Source of the DNA: an uncultured Varibaculum sp.
Lineage (GTDB): Bacteria > Actinomycetota > Actinomycetes > Actinomycetales > Actinomycetaceae
NCBI RefSeq assembly: GCF_902489465.1
Contig: NZ_CABTZZ010000006.1
Span: 15,970-79,969 of the forward strand
Direction: 5' to 3'
Length of the DNA: 64,000 nt
The notes beneath the pieces are model-generated. The model ran no database searches. It worked only from the letters and a program-made list of their open reading frames with translations, and had not been told where the DNA came from. Positions within the stretch are counted from its first letter, which is position 1; every line of letters begins with the position of its first letter. Positions 34,701 to 44,793 of the stretch are shown here, one piece after another. The translations under genes and the position numbers were made by a program.

Positions 34701-37635
34701 CGAAGATCGCTTTGGTAAGCAAGGAACCGCGCGGGTGCAGGTAGGGGTAGCTCCCGCTGCCAGTCTTAACCAAAATCCACAGGCTAACCCGGATCAGGTG
34801 CGAGTGCGGCCGGACCGCCCTCTAGCGGTGGCAGTGACTGCTAACGATACCGACCCTGATGGTGACGGGGTTAGCTTGATTGCCGAATCGCTACAAAGTC
34901 CGGGGGATAGTTTGCAAGTGGCTGCCCGCGAAAACGCGGTAGTGCTCAACACCCCCAAGAAAGCTGATTCGTACGGGATTGAGTATTCTATCGATGATGG
35001 ACGCGGCGGACAGGATACCTCTATTGCTACCGTGCAAGTAGACCCCTTTGCCCCTTTGCAAGCCCCCGAGGCCGCCGATGACCTGGTAAGCGCGAAAGAA
35101 GCGGGAAGAAAAGTGGGCGAGCCTATCGAAGTGGACGTCCTCGCCAATGATGTTGACCCTGATGGGGATGGAGCGGCGTTGACGGTTAGTTGTCAGCAAA
35201 ATGGAGTAACCGTCAAGGGTAAAAAGCTAGTGATTCCCGCGCCCTCGCAGCGCCAATTGGTGCTCTATACTGTTACCGACCAGGACGGGTTAAGCGCTAA
35301 CGCCATAGTTAATGTCCCTGGAGTTTCCGAACAAAAACCCTATATCGACCCCGATACTATCCCTATAAAAGCTAAATCCGGCGAGACCTTGACCGTTGAT
35401 TTGACTTCTTATGTGATTACTCGCAAGGCACGCACCCCGCATATTCATTCCGCCAAAGCCATTACCCTGGGTGCCGGGTTTGCAGGCGGAGTCAAAATGT
35501 CCGGAGATGATTCCTTCCAAGTAAGTATTAACCCTGTGTTTTTCGGGAAAACCTCGCTGGTAATGCTGGTCAGCGACGGTAAAACTAACGATTCCTCCGC
35601 CCTGAGTGCCTCTTTAACGCTGCCTATCGAGGTGAAACCCTCCAGTAATCGCCCGCCAGTTTTTACCCCTACACGCATAGAAGTAGCTGCTGGTGAAGAC
35701 GCGGTTAATGTCAATTTGGCGGATATGGTTAGCGATGAAGATGGGGACGACCCCGCAAAAATGCGCTACCGCCTGGGAGCGCTTCCTGCAGGTATTCAGG
35801 CCTCGTTGAGGGGCAGCCAGCTTTCCGTTTCGGCCGAAGCTGGTAAAGCTAAGGGAGATGCCGGCTATATCGAAGTCACGGTAGAGGACAGCTCTGGGCC
35901 TACCATCGGGAAAATCCCGGTGCGAGTGGTCAGCTCCACTCGTCCCTTGATCCAGGTAACCGCGATTGATTTAGAGGGCGAATCCGGCAAGAGCGTCAAC
36001 ATTGACTTAAGTCGCTACGCTACGAACCCGTATCCCGGAAAACCTTTGAAAACCGTAGGCTCACCTAGCATTGTGCAAGGAGCCGGACAGGCGTCAGCCT
36101 CCGGAACCCACCTGGAAGTAACCCCGGCAGCAAGTTTTAAAGGTGACTTGGCGGTTTCCTTTACTCTGCAAGATGCCAGTGGCGATCCAGATCGCCAAGT
36201 AACCGGTACCGCCCGGATTCGGGTTCTGTCTGTGCCCGATGCTCCTACGGCAGTCAGCGCCACCATCAGCGAATCCACTACCGCCACCATTAGCTGGATC
36301 GCCCCTGCCGCTAACGGCACTCCTATTACTAGTTACAAAGTTACCGATTCGGTTTCTGGGAAAACGGTTACTTCCCGGGCAACGCTGGTAGATTTTCCGG
36401 GCTTGGAACCAGGGAAATCTCATAGCTTTACCGTAGTGGCCACTAACCGGGTGGGAGATTCTAAGCCTTCGGGGGCTTCCCCGCCGATAGAGGTAGAGGT
36501 TACTCCCGGTGCCCCCGGCAATCCGAGTGGCACCATCGGTAGTGCAGCTGGAACCGCGACCCTTACTTGGGAGGCACCCAGTACAAACGGGGGTTCTCCT
36601 ATAGACCACTATGTGGTGACTATAGATGGTGGCGGTGCTCGGGAAGTTAAAGACACCAAGCTAGAGGTTAAAGACCTGCCTGGCGGAGAACATAATTTCA
36701 CCGTCATCGCGGTCAATACCAAGGCGGGGCCGGCGGCTACTGGCCGATTCGAAACTTTCGCTTCCTTCAACGAAAGTACAGTTAGCGCTACTTTAGAGCG
36801 CGCGGGATCTAAACTGGCCAGAGTATATTTGCAGGGGGCGGATGCCCCTGTCGGAGATGACGGAAGCTGTAGACCCACCAGGGTAGCGGGAAACCCAGTA
36901 GCAGACGATGGAACTTTCTATTTCACTGACCCGCGGGCACGAACTGGTCTGAAAGTCGAATACACCTGCAATTTTAGATATAACAAAGGTGCCTACAAGC
37001 CGCTAAGTGCAAATCTCGGAGCACAAAAGAGTCCCCAAATCACCAATATGAGAGAGCTGGAAAGCAGCAGAACACAGACCGGAACGGTAATACAAGTAGA
37101 CGTTTCCGGCTTGGATACCTGGGATAGCAGCTCCTTGGAGCTGTCGGTATCGGGGAAAGAATCAGGAGGATCAGCTCTCGCAGACTACCAGTATCAAACC
37201 CAGATGATTGCGGGATCGGGATGGGTGATTAAGCTCAAAGAATTGCAACCCGGGCAGAGCTGGATAATAACGGCAGATCTGAAGCTAATTCCGGAAGGAA
37301 CTCGGCTGAGTAGAAACAACGTGGAGGTTTCGACCCTGCAGGTTACCCCCGATCCCGGTAGCGAAAACCCCGGTGATAATGAGCCGATAGAGTCGGTGTC
37401 CTACCTGCAAAATTGGTATCAGCTGACCCCGTTGATGCCGGTTTCAAAGCCACTCTGGCCGCACCTGACACCCCTAATAGAGCTGCCGGTATTCCCAACC
37501 ACCGGTGACGATTGCTGGCGGTATGCAGATTCCCAGTTTCCGCTACACGCCCTCGGGGACAATAAATACCTAAAAACTAGTCTTAACGGGCAAGATTTAC
37601 CTGCCCGGCAAACCGAAAAGGAGCTCGCAATATGA
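31735..37635 (+). CDS. Giant Ig-like/cadherin-like repeat protein with two fibronectin type III domains (fn3 of a PFNA-type cluster)
   Basis: A 1966-codon frame. One membrane segment (about 59-77) anchors the protein near its N-terminus. Residues about 85-420 look like a beta-propeller-type domain. From about 437 to 1340 come eight or nine tandem Ig-like (cadherin-like) modules, each with an [13 protein letters not shown] calcium-site motif (near 460, 560, 651, 745, 842, 940, 1036, 1137, 1335). Two fibronectin III domains follow (about 1500-1590 and 1592-1671). The stop overlaps moxR. In bifidobacteria the equivalent FN3 protein belongs to the PFNA cluster and is implicated in host interaction. 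Codon pattern changes near 37383: real coding seems to continue in another frame to TGA 37506-37508, so the last 85 residues of this frame are probably not genuine. Confidence 0.82.
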   Translation: MAGVRGRKGRMGRSSRPNRGKTGSFVNSSGRQQNAGVTGYSALQHRKQNNLKLRGRLRKAAIATLAALSMVIVYLAWQHPGITRAQVDLNDGGIWVTNQSQHLVGHLNFPARTLDGAVRSKAGDFDVTQAGENVNFQNQAASEVAKIDPKKVRLETSSSLEKGEQIAQSGTNLAILDPEAGLLWSGEDLLSQERTRANATVRSLWGAQLAGGDTGAFFLASPTSKELITVTKEGELWKDERVELSQIPVNAQLQVAGIGKQAVALDSSQGVLFLPSGKRIKVAGSQLALQESGPAKPYALLADQDKLIKVDLNSGSTREIPSGSSAGKPARPAVKAQCVYGAWAGSGKFVRECAGKVYRPTQELARLKTAKTPVFRKNRDLVVLNDTTDGAIWLADKNMELVDNWDEISTMLKKEEEREDSPQITEQIAQKDRQKENTPPVARDDVFGARPGKITTLPVLENDSDTDGDLLTAEVLGPVSQGEVKPVRAGAALRIELPAAASGVIKFTYQTKDGRGGVDTANVTVNVTPEPQNSAPVQKRVPTVVVESGKQIEYNALPVFSDPDGDPVFLSGASSNGYNQVEYRQEGTLVIRNQASGVGKKEVKVLVSDGRQEISGRVIVDVRAAGNVPPEANGDIAFARAGTTITIRPLANDTDANGDPLTLAGVNIERTGPLVTPDLAGGTLSFRSDQEGIYYLTYTVSDGPATATGVIRVDVTASGKRGKPVVEDDMAVLPVGGQVLTDVLANDSDPAGEVLVTQAVTVGASSPLRATVMDHSLLNITAPRGITKAETLKYQVSNGHESAEGVVTVIPVTTQSATTPPTAKPDEAKGRVGDVATVDVLANDHSPVGLTLKVDSKLTTSTPPEAGKFFVTGNQVRFLAKKAGKYDATYTVRDTNQNQASARVSVEIKPANASDNSAPEPRVVTGRAISGQATRIPVDLTNIDPDGDSVSLVGIADAPKMGIVDIGSSWLNYQPISGKIGTDTFTYIVEDRFGKQGTARVQVGVAPAASLNQNPQANPDQVRVRPDRPLAVAVTANDTDPDGDGVSLIAESLQSPGDSLQVAARENAVVLNTPKKADSYGIEYSIDDGRGGQDTSIATVQVDPFAPLQAPEAADDLVSAKEAGRKVGEPIEVDVLANDVDPDGDGAALTVSCQQNGVTVKGKKLVIPAPSQRQLVLYTVTDQDGLSANAIVNVPGVSEQKPYIDPDTIPIKAKSGETLTVDLTSYVITRKARTPHIHSAKAITLGAGFAGGVKMSGDDSFQVSINPVFFGKTSLVMLVSDGKTNDSSALSASLTLPIEVKPSSNRPPVFTPTRIEVAAGEDAVNVNLADMVSDEDGDDPAKMRYRLGALPAGIQASLRGSQLSVSAEAGKAKGDAGYIEVTVEDSSGPTIGKIPVRVVSSTRPLIQVTAIDLEGESGKSVNIDLSRYATNPYPGKPLKTVGSPSIVQGAGQASASGTHLEVTPAASFKGDLAVSFTLQDASGDPDRQVTGTARIRVLSVPDAPTAVSATISESTTATISWIAPAANGTPITSYKVTDSVSGKTVTSRATLVDFPGLEPGKSHSFTVVATNRVGDSKPSGASPPIEVEVTPGAPGNPSGTIGSAAGTATLTWEAPSTNGGSPIDHYVVTIDGGGAREVKDTKLEVKDLPGGEHNFTVIAVNTKAGPAATGRFETFASFNESTVSATLERAGSKLARVYLQGADAPVGDDGSCRPTRVAGNPVADDGTFYFTDPRARTGLKVEYTCNFRYNKGAYKPLSANLGAQKSPQITNMRELESSRTQTGTVIQVDVSGLDTWDSSSLELSVSGKESGGSALADYQYQTQMIAGSGWVIKLKELQPGQSWIITADLKLIPEGTRLSRNNVEVSTLQVTPDPGSENPGDNEPIESVSYLQNWYQLTPLMPVSKPLWPHLTPLIELPVFPTTGDDCWRYADSQFPLHALGDNKYLKTSLNGQDLPARQTEKELAI

Positions 37636-38600
37636 TCCTGAAACAGGCTGAAGCCGCTGAGTTTGCTACCCGTTTCGCGCAGATAGCCGAAAATGTTGAT
37701 CAGGCGATACTCGGTAAAGGGCACCAGGTGCGCCTAGTGTTAGCAGCTTTCCTAGCAGGCGGACATGTGCTGCTAGAGGACGCGCCCGGAACTGGTAAAA
37801 CCGCCCTGGCGCGCGCCCTCGCCGCTTCTGTCGATGCTACCCATTCTCGTATCCAGTTCACTCCCGATATGTTGCCCACTGATATAACCGGGGTAACCGT
37901 CTATGACCAGGAAACTAAAGAATGGGATTTTCATGCCGGGCCGATTTTCGCCAATATCGTCCTCGCAGACGAAATCAACCGTGCCAGTCCCAAAACTCAA
38001 TCTGCCTTGCTAGAAGTGATGGAAGAGCGGCAAGTCAGCGTAGATGGAGTGGTGCACCCGGTGGAATCGCCATTCCTGGTGATCGCCACCCAAAACCCGG
38101 TAGAGCAGGCGGGCACCTACAAGCTTCCCGAAGCGCAGCTAGACCGCTTCCTGATTAAGATTTCCTTAGGCTATCCCGACCAGGAAACCGCGATCAAAAT
38201 CCTTTCCGGTGCGGCTCAGCCGGATCTATCTAAAGATCTAAAACCGGTAGTTGAATCTGAGGAAATCGCTACCTGGGAACAGCTAGGACTGCGAAATTAC
38301 GTAGATGGGCAGATTACCCGGTATGTGCAGCAACTCGCGGAAGCTACCCGTTTGGATGATGCGGTGAATTTGGGGGTTTCGACCCGGGCGACAATCGGGA
38401 TGATGCGGATGGCCAAAGTGTGGGCCGCTTCCCAAGGACGCCACTATGTGTTGCCCGATGATATCAAAACGCTGGCAGTACCAGTTTGGGCGCACCGGAT
38501 TATTATGGACTCCGATGCCCTCTTTGAAGGAGCCACTGCGCAAAGCGTAGTTGCGAGGGCGCTGAACGAGGTACCTGCGCCAGTGGATTCGCAGGCCTAA
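37632..38600 (+). CDS. MoxR-family AAA+ ATPase
   Basis: A 322-residue MoxR ATPase with Walker A in [15 protein letters not shown], Walker B in [19 protein letters not shown], sensor 1 in IATQNPVE and the arginine-finger region AQLDRFLIK. MoxR proteins act as chaperones for metal insertion or complex assembly and are nearly always next to DUF58 genes, as here. ATG 37632 overlaps the last codons of the upstream frame, with AAGGAG eight bases before it. DUF58 follows after 4 bases. Confidence 0.95.
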   Translation: MILKQAEAAEFATRFAQIAENVDQAILGKGHQVRLVLAAFLAGGHVLLEDAPGTGKTALARALAASVDATHSRIQFTPDMLPTDITGVTVYDQETKEWDFHAGPIFANIVLADEINRASPKTQSALLEVMEERQVSVDGVVHPVESPFLVIATQNPVEQAGTYKLPEAQLDRFLIKISLGYPDQETAIKILSGAAQPDLSKDLKPVVESEEIATWEQLGLRNYVDGQITRYVQQLAEATRLDDAVNLGVSTRATIGMMRMAKVWAASQGRHYVLPDDIKTLAVPVWAHRIIMDSDALFEGATAQSVVARALNEVPAPVDSQA

Positions 38601-38604
38601 AATA

Positions 38605-39855
38605 ATGAAAGTTCCCGAAACCACCACTACCGCGTTAAAAGATGCGCTGAAAAGCGGAAATAAAGCCTGGAAACCGGTGCGCACGCGTGCCTTGCTTCTT
38701 GCCGTGCGCAAAATTCCGCTTACTGGTTTGGGGTGGCTAGTTTTGTTCGGGGGACTAGCTAGCCTGGGTGCCTACTGGGCTTGGGATTGGGCGGAAGCTG
38801 CGGCGATAATGTTTGCTGCGCTATTGGCACTGCTGGCGGCGATAGGGCAGACCTGGGGCGCGGGCGAGCTGGCGCTGCGGGTAACAGTTGAGCAAGATCG
38901 GCTCCGCAAAGGACAAGAACTACTAGGGCGCATGGTAGCGACCAACCAGGGGCGTCGCGCGGTGCGTGGCCTGAAAATAGAACTGCCATTGGGAACAGAA
39001 CAAGCCGATATAGCGGTACCTAGTTTGCGTTCCGGAAAAAGTTTCACCCGGGAGTTTCAATTACAAACCAGACGGCGAGAAAAGATTGTGGTCGGCCCGC
39101 CCCGCACAGTGCGGGAAGATATTTTAGGGTTGATCCGTCGGGTGCGGTCCTGGCCGGAATCTCAAGACGTATATGTGTATCCCAACTTCACTTCCGCGCT
39201 GGGGACATTAAGTGGCTATTCCCGGGATATGGAAGGGGCAACCTCGCAGGTCATAAGCAGTTCAGATGCGGTTTTTCATGCTTTGCGTCCCTATGAAAGC
39301 GGGGACGACCGTAGGCATATTCACTGGAAAATGTCTGCCCATACTGGCCAGTTAATGATGCGACAATACCTAGAGACTCGCCGCTCCCACCATCTGATTG
39401 TGCTGGATTTAAAGCGAGAAAACTATGGGGAAGCCGACTTTGAATTGGCGGTAGAGGCGGCGGCTTCTCTGGCGGTTTCCTCCCTTTCCAGTGGGCAGCC
39501 CCTGACCCTTTATGCGGGAAAAACCGTATTAAAAGCGGCAACTGCTCGCACCGTCCTAGATTTCTTAACCGAAGTGCAACCCGTGGAGGCCGCTCAAGAC
39601 TATCGCCACTTGGTGCGCTGGGCGCTAGCTCATGAAGCGCAAGCCTCGGTGTGTTCCTTGATCAGCGGGCCGGGAGTAACTATGCGCCGGATGCAACAAA
39701 TCTGTTTGCTACCGGCAGCCGATATGGCTACTACCGGTATCCGATCTGATGCCGGCGCTACTTTTACCCGCCGGGGAGCCGCCTCTCATAGACTGCTAAA
39801 TATCGGGGAGCTCTCACAGCTACCACGGGCATTAAATGGGGTGAGTCTAGCGTGA
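38605..39855 (+). CDS. DUF58 membrane protein
   Basis: A 416-residue protein with two membrane segments (about 36-54 and 56-75) and a vWA-like DUF58 domain carrying the family motif RPYESGDDRRHIHWKMSA. It is the standard partner of MoxR and precedes the transglutaminase gene, overlapping it by 4 bases (GTGA). The family is associated with assembly of envelope complexes; its biochemical role is not established. Confidence 0.92.
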   Translation: MKVPETTTTALKDALKSGNKAWKPVRTRALLLAVRKIPLTGLGWLVLFGGLASLGAYWAWDWAEAAAIMFAALLALLAAIGQTWGAGELALRVTVEQDRLRKGQELLGRMVATNQGRRAVRGLKIELPLGTEQADIAVPSLRSGKSFTREFQLQTRRREKIVVGPPRTVREDILGLIRRVRSWPESQDVYVYPNFTSALGTLSGYSRDMEGATSQVISSSDAVFHALRPYESGDDRRHIHWKMSAHTGQLMMRQYLETRRSHHLIVLDLKRENYGEADFELAVEAAASLAVSSLSSGQPLTLYAGKTVLKAATARTVLDFLTEVQPVEAAQDYRHLVRWALAHEAQASVCSLISGPGVTMRRMQQICLLPAADMATTGIRSDAGATFTRRGAASHRLLNIGELSQLPRALNGVSLA

Positions 39856-42431
39856 AAAGATCCCAGCTTGTAGGCTTGAGCTCTCTGTTGCTGCTGATCG
39901 TTCCCTGTTACCTGTTTTCTTTGCCATTTGTAGGTTTCACCGGGGTAATAGCTGCCGGCAGCGGAGCGCTTTTAGGGTGCCTAGTAGCCCTGGTTAGCCG
40001 TCTTTGGCGTTTGGGGATAATCTCCACTTTAACTTTAATGCTAGGGGTATTTTTACTCTTTGGCTGCACTTTGGCGGCTACCGACCCCTGGGGGCGAAAG
40101 TTTTACCCCACCCTATCGGGCCTACAAGTTCTAGTTACTTCTACGGTGACCTGCTGGCGAGATACTCTTACGGCTCCCTTGCCGCTAAGCCCAGCCGGAG
40201 GAGCCGCGGTGCTACCTTTCCTCACCTGCCTCATTACCGCGCTTTTAGCGGGGTTAGCCGCAGCTTCGCGTCGACCTTGGGTAGCGCTAATACCTGCCAC
40301 TATCAGCCTAGTGGTAGCGATCGCCTGGGGGTCTCAATTAGTTCCGGTAGCTCGTTGGGCAGGAGCCGCCTATTTCTTCCTCGCATTGCTTTGGTGCGGA
40401 CTGGTTAGCGAGGCCGCGTCCAAGGCACGCAGGCGCGCAGTGAACCTAGCGGGAACAGGAAAGAAAAACCGCTTGATCCGTCCGCTGGCGATGGTGGCAG
40501 TTACCCTAATTATTTCTCTAGCTTCAGCATCTTTGGCGGGGATTACCGAGCGGGGAAACCGGGAAGTGTTGCGCAGCCACGTCCTGCCCCCGGTGGAACT
40601 AGAAGACTTTATTTCTCCGTTAGCCTCCTTTAGGCATCTTTCGCGCGACTGGAAAGACAAAACTATTGCTGAGGTGAAGGACTATCCAGCGGGTAGTAGG
40701 ATGCGTTTTGCCACTATGAACGCTTATGACGGTACCGTTTTCAAAATAGATCCCCAATTGAACGCACAGTTCCTGCAGGTTGATTCGATTCTAGATAAAG
40801 GGGTGTCCGCCGACAGTAAAGCCGAAGTTAAACTGGTTAACTATGATCAACCTTGGGTTCCGCTGCTGGGTAATGCGCAATCACTAAAATTCGCAACCCA
40901 GCCCAAACCGGTGGTTTACTATTCGACCTCTCTGCGCTCGGCTTTTACCGCTAACCCTGGGAGCCTTTCTTATCAGGTAAGTTTCGCAAAGGAACGTATT
41001 CCCAGCGATGCGAGGGTGTCTGGCCTAGAGTTTGATCCCATTCCGCAAGGTAAAGATGAAGCGGTGCCGGTAGAAATTACTGAGCTTAACAACCAGTTAA
41101 CTGCCCGGGCGACCAGTCCCTTGCAAAAGGTGCGCAATGTAGAGTCCTACCTATCAGGACAAGGTTTCTTCTCCGATGGTTCCGATGGTCTTTCTCGCCC
41201 CGGACATCGCGCCGCCCGGATGAGCCAGTTTTTCCAGGGGCAAGAACTGATCGGTGATGATGAACAATACGCGGTAGCTATGGCCTTGATGGTGCGCGCT
41301 TTTGGGGCTCCGGCGCGAGTAGTGCTCGGAGCCTATCCGGGTGATAAAAAGGCGGGCGGGAACCTGAAACTTAAAGGGGATAACGTTCATGCCTGGGTGG
41401 AAGTAAAATTTAAAGAGGTCGGCTGGATCCCCTTTGACCCCACGCCTCCCCGTGATCGCGTACCCCGCACCGATCAACCGCAACCCAAATCGGTTCCCAA
41501 ACCCCAGGTACTGCAGCCCCCGCCTCCACCGGCTACTCCACCGGTGTTACCCCATGTGGAAAAACAAGCGCATGCCGATAATCATTCCACGGGAATGCAA
41601 ATTCTGGCAGCGCTGGCGCAAGTGGCCAAATATGGTGCTTGGCTGCTGCTACTACTTTCTCCTATCTTGCTAACTCTCTTAGCTAAATGGTATCGCTCCC
41701 GCAGGAGGCGGCGGGCTAAAGAACCCCAAGATCGTTTAAAGGGAGCTTGGGAAGAAATAGTTGACCGTTTCCGGGATCGCGGAATCCGGCTCCCTGCGGG
41801 AGCCACTCGGCAAGAAGCCGCCTGGATTATCGATAGTTCTCTAGGGACTATGAGCCAGTCGCAGTCAGGAGCGCGAGAGCTAGCGGGAATCGCTGATTAT
41901 CTAGATTACAGTCCCAGCAGCGATAGTGAAATTGATTCCGATTGGGCTTGGCAGCTAGTTAAACAGTTAACCCTTACTTGGAAAACGGCAGCTGGGAAAG
42001 GGAAAGCATGGGTGGCAGCGATTCGACCGTCCTCGCTTTATTACCGGTTTATTCGCAGTAGTTTTGCTAAAAAGCTAGAGATAATCCCCGGGATGAGGAA
42101 GGTGTTAACTCCCCGCAAGGAGGTTTCGCTACCGAGCCTATCTTTGGGGCTGACCGAGCAGGAATATCAGCAGTTGCGTACTCCCTTGGCACCCGGCAAT
42201 AGGCAAGAGGCTTCTCCAGTCTTAACGGGGGCAGGAGAGTTTTCGGAAGCCACTCGCCTCGGCAAGGTTGGGCTGCCGCAGCCGCCTCGGTCGCCGGCTC
42301 GCCCTATACCCCCGGAGCCTCCAGCGTTGCCCCCGCAGGCGCTAGACTATACCCGCCGGGCTCCCTCGCCCCAAAATACGGAGGAAACTCAGTTACGGAA
42401 AGGGGATGATTATGACCCAAACACCCCCTAA
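39852..42431 (+). CDS. TgpA-like transglutaminase-domain membrane protein lacking the catalytic cysteine
   Basis: An 859-residue protein with several N-terminal membrane segments (to about 235), an extracytoplasmic transglutaminase-like domain (about 415-545), a Pro-rich linker, another membrane segment (about 590-612) and a cytoplasmic tail with a Pro-rich end. In the core, VRAFGAPARVVLG and NVHAWVEV keep the fold and the catalytic His, and FDPTP the Asp. Where active homologues have Cys (CEQFA type) this protein reads GDDEQYA, so it should not be a working transglutaminase or protease. That may hold for a whole actinobacterial subfamily. It overlaps DUF58 and the kinase gene. Confidence 0.88.
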   Translation: MKRSQLVGLSSLLLLIVPCYLFSLPFVGFTGVIAAGSGALLGCLVALVSRLWRLGIISTLTLMLGVFLLFGCTLAATDPWGRKFYPTLSGLQVLVTSTVTCWRDTLTAPLPLSPAGGAAVLPFLTCLITALLAGLAAASRRPWVALIPATISLVVAIAWGSQLVPVARWAGAAYFFLALLWCGLVSEAASKARRRAVNLAGTGKKNRLIRPLAMVAVTLIISLASASLAGITERGNREVLRSHVLPPVELEDFISPLASFRHLSRDWKDKTIAEVKDYPAGSRMRFATMNAYDGTVFKIDPQLNAQFLQVDSILDKGVSADSKAEVKLVNYDQPWVPLLGNAQSLKFATQPKPVVYYSTSLRSAFTANPGSLSYQVSFAKERIPSDARVSGLEFDPIPQGKDEAVPVEITELNNQLTARATSPLQKVRNVESYLSGQGFFSDGSDGLSRPGHRAARMSQFFQGQELIGDDEQYAVAMALMVRAFGAPARVVLGAYPGDKKAGGNLKLKGDNVHAWVEVKFKEVGWIPFDPTPPRDRVPRTDQPQPKSVPKPQVLQPPPPPATPPVLPHVEKQAHADNHSTGMQILAALAQVAKYGAWLLLLLSPILLTLLAKWYRSRRRRRAKEPQDRLKGAWEEIVDRFRDRGIRLPAGATRQEAAWIIDSSLGTMSQSQSGARELAGIADYLDYSPSSDSEIDSDWAWQLVKQLTLTWKTAAGKGKAWVAAIRPSSLYYRFIRSSFAKKLEIIPGMRKVLTPRKEVSLPSLSLGLTEQEYQQLRTPLAPGNRQEASPVLTGAGEFSEATRLGKVGLPQPPRSPARPIPPEPPALPPQALDYTRRAPSPQNTEETQLRKGDDYDPNTP

Positions 42432-43863
42432 AATCCCGGGATTTAGCGTGCAATCACTGTTGGGTAGAGGCGGATTTGCCGACGTTTATCTCTATAAACA
42501 AAAACGTCCCGAACGCCAAGTAGCGGTGAAAGTCCTGCGGGAGTTAGGCAGCAGGCAGGGACGCCAAGTTTTTACTACCGAGGCCGATTCTCTGGCTGCC
42601 ACCTGTGCTCACCCGGCAATTCTGTCTTTATTTCAAACCGGGAAACTCCCAGATGGACGACCCTATTTAGTATTGCAGTACTGTCCGGTGGCAAATTTGT
42701 CGCAGCGCGTCCGCCGCCACCCGCTTTCACTTGCACAGTCCTTAGATACCACTATTCGCTTAGCCGGAGCCCTGGAAACGGTACATCGAGCCGGCCTCGC
42801 GCACCGGGACGTGAAACCGGCAAATGTACTGATTTCAGAGTTTTCCACCCCGGTGTTATCGGATTTTGGTTTAGCCTTGCCGTTGGGTAAACCGTTAGCT
42901 CACCGGGATGTTTTAGGGTTGTCGGTGCCCTGGGCGCCTCCCGAACAACACGATGAGAACTCTTTGGCCGCTGCCACCAGTGATATTTATTCCCTGGCAG
43001 CCACTATGCATTCGTTAGTTACCGGGTACAGTCCCTTCGAGATTCCCGGAGGCGATAACTCGGTAGCGGCACTGACTCAGCGGGTTTTGCATTCGGTTCC
43101 GCCGCTGGATGACCCGCAGTTGATCTCTCCTTTGCGCGAGATTCTGGCCTGGGCATTGCAGGGTGATCCAGCTGAACGCCCCGAAAGTGCCGCGCAATTT
43201 GGCGTGGCGCTCCAGGAACTACAACGCGGGCTATCTCTCCCGCTGACCAGTATGGATATTGCCAGCGATAATCCAACGTTGTCGTTAGCTACTACCGATC
43301 CGGATGCTACCCGCCTGAAGGATGCCTCCCCTTCCCAAGAATCATCGCCGGGAAAAGAGTGGGGGCAGGCAGATAGCCCTTTGATTGTGGGCAGCCACTC
43401 TAGCGCGGCGCTTTCGCGTTCCCTATTACCTGCCTCCCACCTGGGATGGCGTCGGATTCTCCTGACACTTATTGGAGCGCTGGTGCTGATAGCGGGAACT
43501 GCTGCCGGGGTTTCCTACTATTTCAAAACAGATACCAGTGCGGTTAAAACTGCGCCCAGCTCTGCAGAGCCCTTGATAACTGCCTCGGCAGAGGACGGAA
43601 TTGTTTCCGAAATATCCGCGGTCACCGCGCTGGAAGGAAAACCTGTCGTCGATGGACAAATCACCTTGACTTGGAAACCAGGCGTAGGTGATAGTCCGGC
43701 CTCCTATCAGGTGCAGATAATCCAGGATGGTAAGGATGCCGGTAGTCATACGGTTAGCGAACCGAAAATAACTCTCCATCCCCAGGGGGGTAAATGGTGC
43801 GTAAAGGTTTTTGCGGTTAGCTTAGATGGAAAAACCTCTCCTGGGGTAGACTGGTGCCAATAG
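42412..43863 (+). CDS. Membrane Ser/Thr protein kinase of the PFNA-type cluster (Pkb2-like)
   Basis: A 483-residue Hanks-type kinase. The kinase domain (about 8-265) has GRGGFADVYLY, VAVKVL, HRDVKPANV, SDFGLAL and a PWAPPEQ activation segment, all consistent with activity. A membrane segment (about 343-366) follows, then an extracytoplasmic beta-rich domain of fibronectin III character (about 395-483, ITLTWKPGVGDSPASYQVQI). ATG 42412 is preferred to ATG 42406 because GGGG then stands at a proper distance. It overlaps the transglutaminase gene by 20 bases. A kinase next to an FHA gene suggests phospho-dependent control of the cluster. No PP2C phosphatase is present here. Confidence 0.92.
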   Translation: MTQTPPKIPGFSVQSLLGRGGFADVYLYKQKRPERQVAVKVLRELGSRQGRQVFTTEADSLAATCAHPAILSLFQTGKLPDGRPYLVLQYCPVANLSQRVRRHPLSLAQSLDTTIRLAGALETVHRAGLAHRDVKPANVLISEFSTPVLSDFGLALPLGKPLAHRDVLGLSVPWAPPEQHDENSLAAATSDIYSLAATMHSLVTGYSPFEIPGGDNSVAALTQRVLHSVPPLDDPQLISPLREILAWALQGDPAERPESAAQFGVALQELQRGLSLPLTSMDIASDNPTLSLATTDPDATRLKDASPSQESSPGKEWGQADSPLIVGSHSSAALSRSLLPASHLGWRRILLTLIGALVLIAGTAAGVSYYFKTDTSAVKTAPSSAEPLITASAEDGIVSEISAVTALEGKPVVDGQITLTWKPGVGDSPASYQVQIIQDGKDAGSHTVSEPKITLHPQGGKWCVKVFAVSLDGKTSPGVDWCQ

Positions 43864-43901
43864 AGAGCGTAAATTTGCCGGTTGGTAATGGAGGTAAATC
43901 A

Positions 43902-44627
43902 ATGGATAACGACCCCTACCAGTACTACCCGAACCAGTCGGGTGCAGCGAATGCAGGTTATGTACCGCCCAGCGGGATTTATGGAGCGCCCCAGACAGAA
44001 TCCGGGGTACCGGCGCCAATCAGTCCCGATCCCTACGGTCAGCAGGCTAATGCCGTCTACCCTAATCCCTATGGCGGGCAGCCCGGTTCGGATCAATACT
44101 CGGGGTATTCTCCCCAAGGGGTTCCTTCCTCTCAGAGCAGCGAATATGGGCAACCTGGCTACCAGCAAGGAGGATATGAAGAGGGGCAATATCAACAACC
44201 ATACGGGCAAGCAGGCTATAGCCAGGGGCAATATAAGATGCAAGCTCAATATGGTGGGCAAGATGCTTACCAGCCAGCTCCCCGCTATACGGTTACTTCC
44301 GGGCAGGGGCAGTCCATGATTTTAGAGGACGCGATTGTGGTGGGGCGCCGTCCTGATGCGGCTACTTCCACCTATCCGCAAGCCCAAACTATGACCGTGC
44401 CCAGTCCTGCTAAACAGATTTCCCGTACCCACTGCCTGCTTTATATTGATGTAAATGGTATGCCCTCTTTGAAAGACTTAGAGTCAGTAAATGGCACCCG
44501 TTTGCGTCGCGGCGGACAAATCTACCCGATTGAACCGGCGCAGCCAGTGCAGCTGCAAGCAGGCGATATTGTCGATCTGGGGGAGGGGCAATACCTTTCT
44601 ATCGGCACCGCGCCTGCCGGCTATTAA
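43902..44627 (+). CDS. FHA-domain protein with Tyr/Gln/Gly-rich N-terminus
   Basis: A 241-residue protein. Residues 1-145 are low-complexity sequence rich in Tyr, Gln, Gly and Pro with loose YGQPGYQQ-type repeats. The C-terminal FHA domain (about 150-240) has GRR, SRTHC and SVNGTRL, the residues that bind phosphothreonine. It follows the kinase by 38 bases with GGAGG before the ATG, so it is the likely phospho-reader for that kinase. A terminator 49 bases after the stop closes the cluster. The low-complexity part may serve self-association or membrane recruitment; that is inference. Confidence 0.92.
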   Translation: MDNDPYQYYPNQSGAANAGYVPPSGIYGAPQTESGVPAPISPDPYGQQANAVYPNPYGGQPGSDQYSGYSPQGVPSSQSSEYGQPGYQQGGYEEGQYQQPYGQAGYSQGQYKMQAQYGGQDAYQPAPRYTVTSGQGQSMILEDAIVVGRRPDAATSTYPQAQTMTVPSPAKQISRTHCLLYIDVNGMPSLKDLESVNGTRLRRGGQIYPIEPAQPVQLQAGDIVDLGEGQYLSIGTAPAGY

Positions 44628-44675
44628 ACCGGTTTAGATACTGGTTAGAAAATTATAAGCACTAAAGATTTGCTA

Positions 44676-44712
44676 CTCGCGCCCAGGTAAAATGCCGGGG
44701 CGCGAGTTTTTT
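44676..44712 (+). terminator. Intrinsic terminator of the fn3-FHA cluster
   Basis: CTCGCGCCC and GGGCGCGAG (9 pairs) are followed by TTTTTT. The loop AGGTAAAATGCCG resembles the GGTAAAAG loop of the intergenic repeats, but the arms differ. Confidence 0.88.
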
Positions 44713-44793
44713 ACCTTCAGGTTCTGAGAGTCTTATTGGGGTTACTAAGAGTTAACACGGGCAGTAGCGTCCCGGTAGCAACCCATTTAGCTA

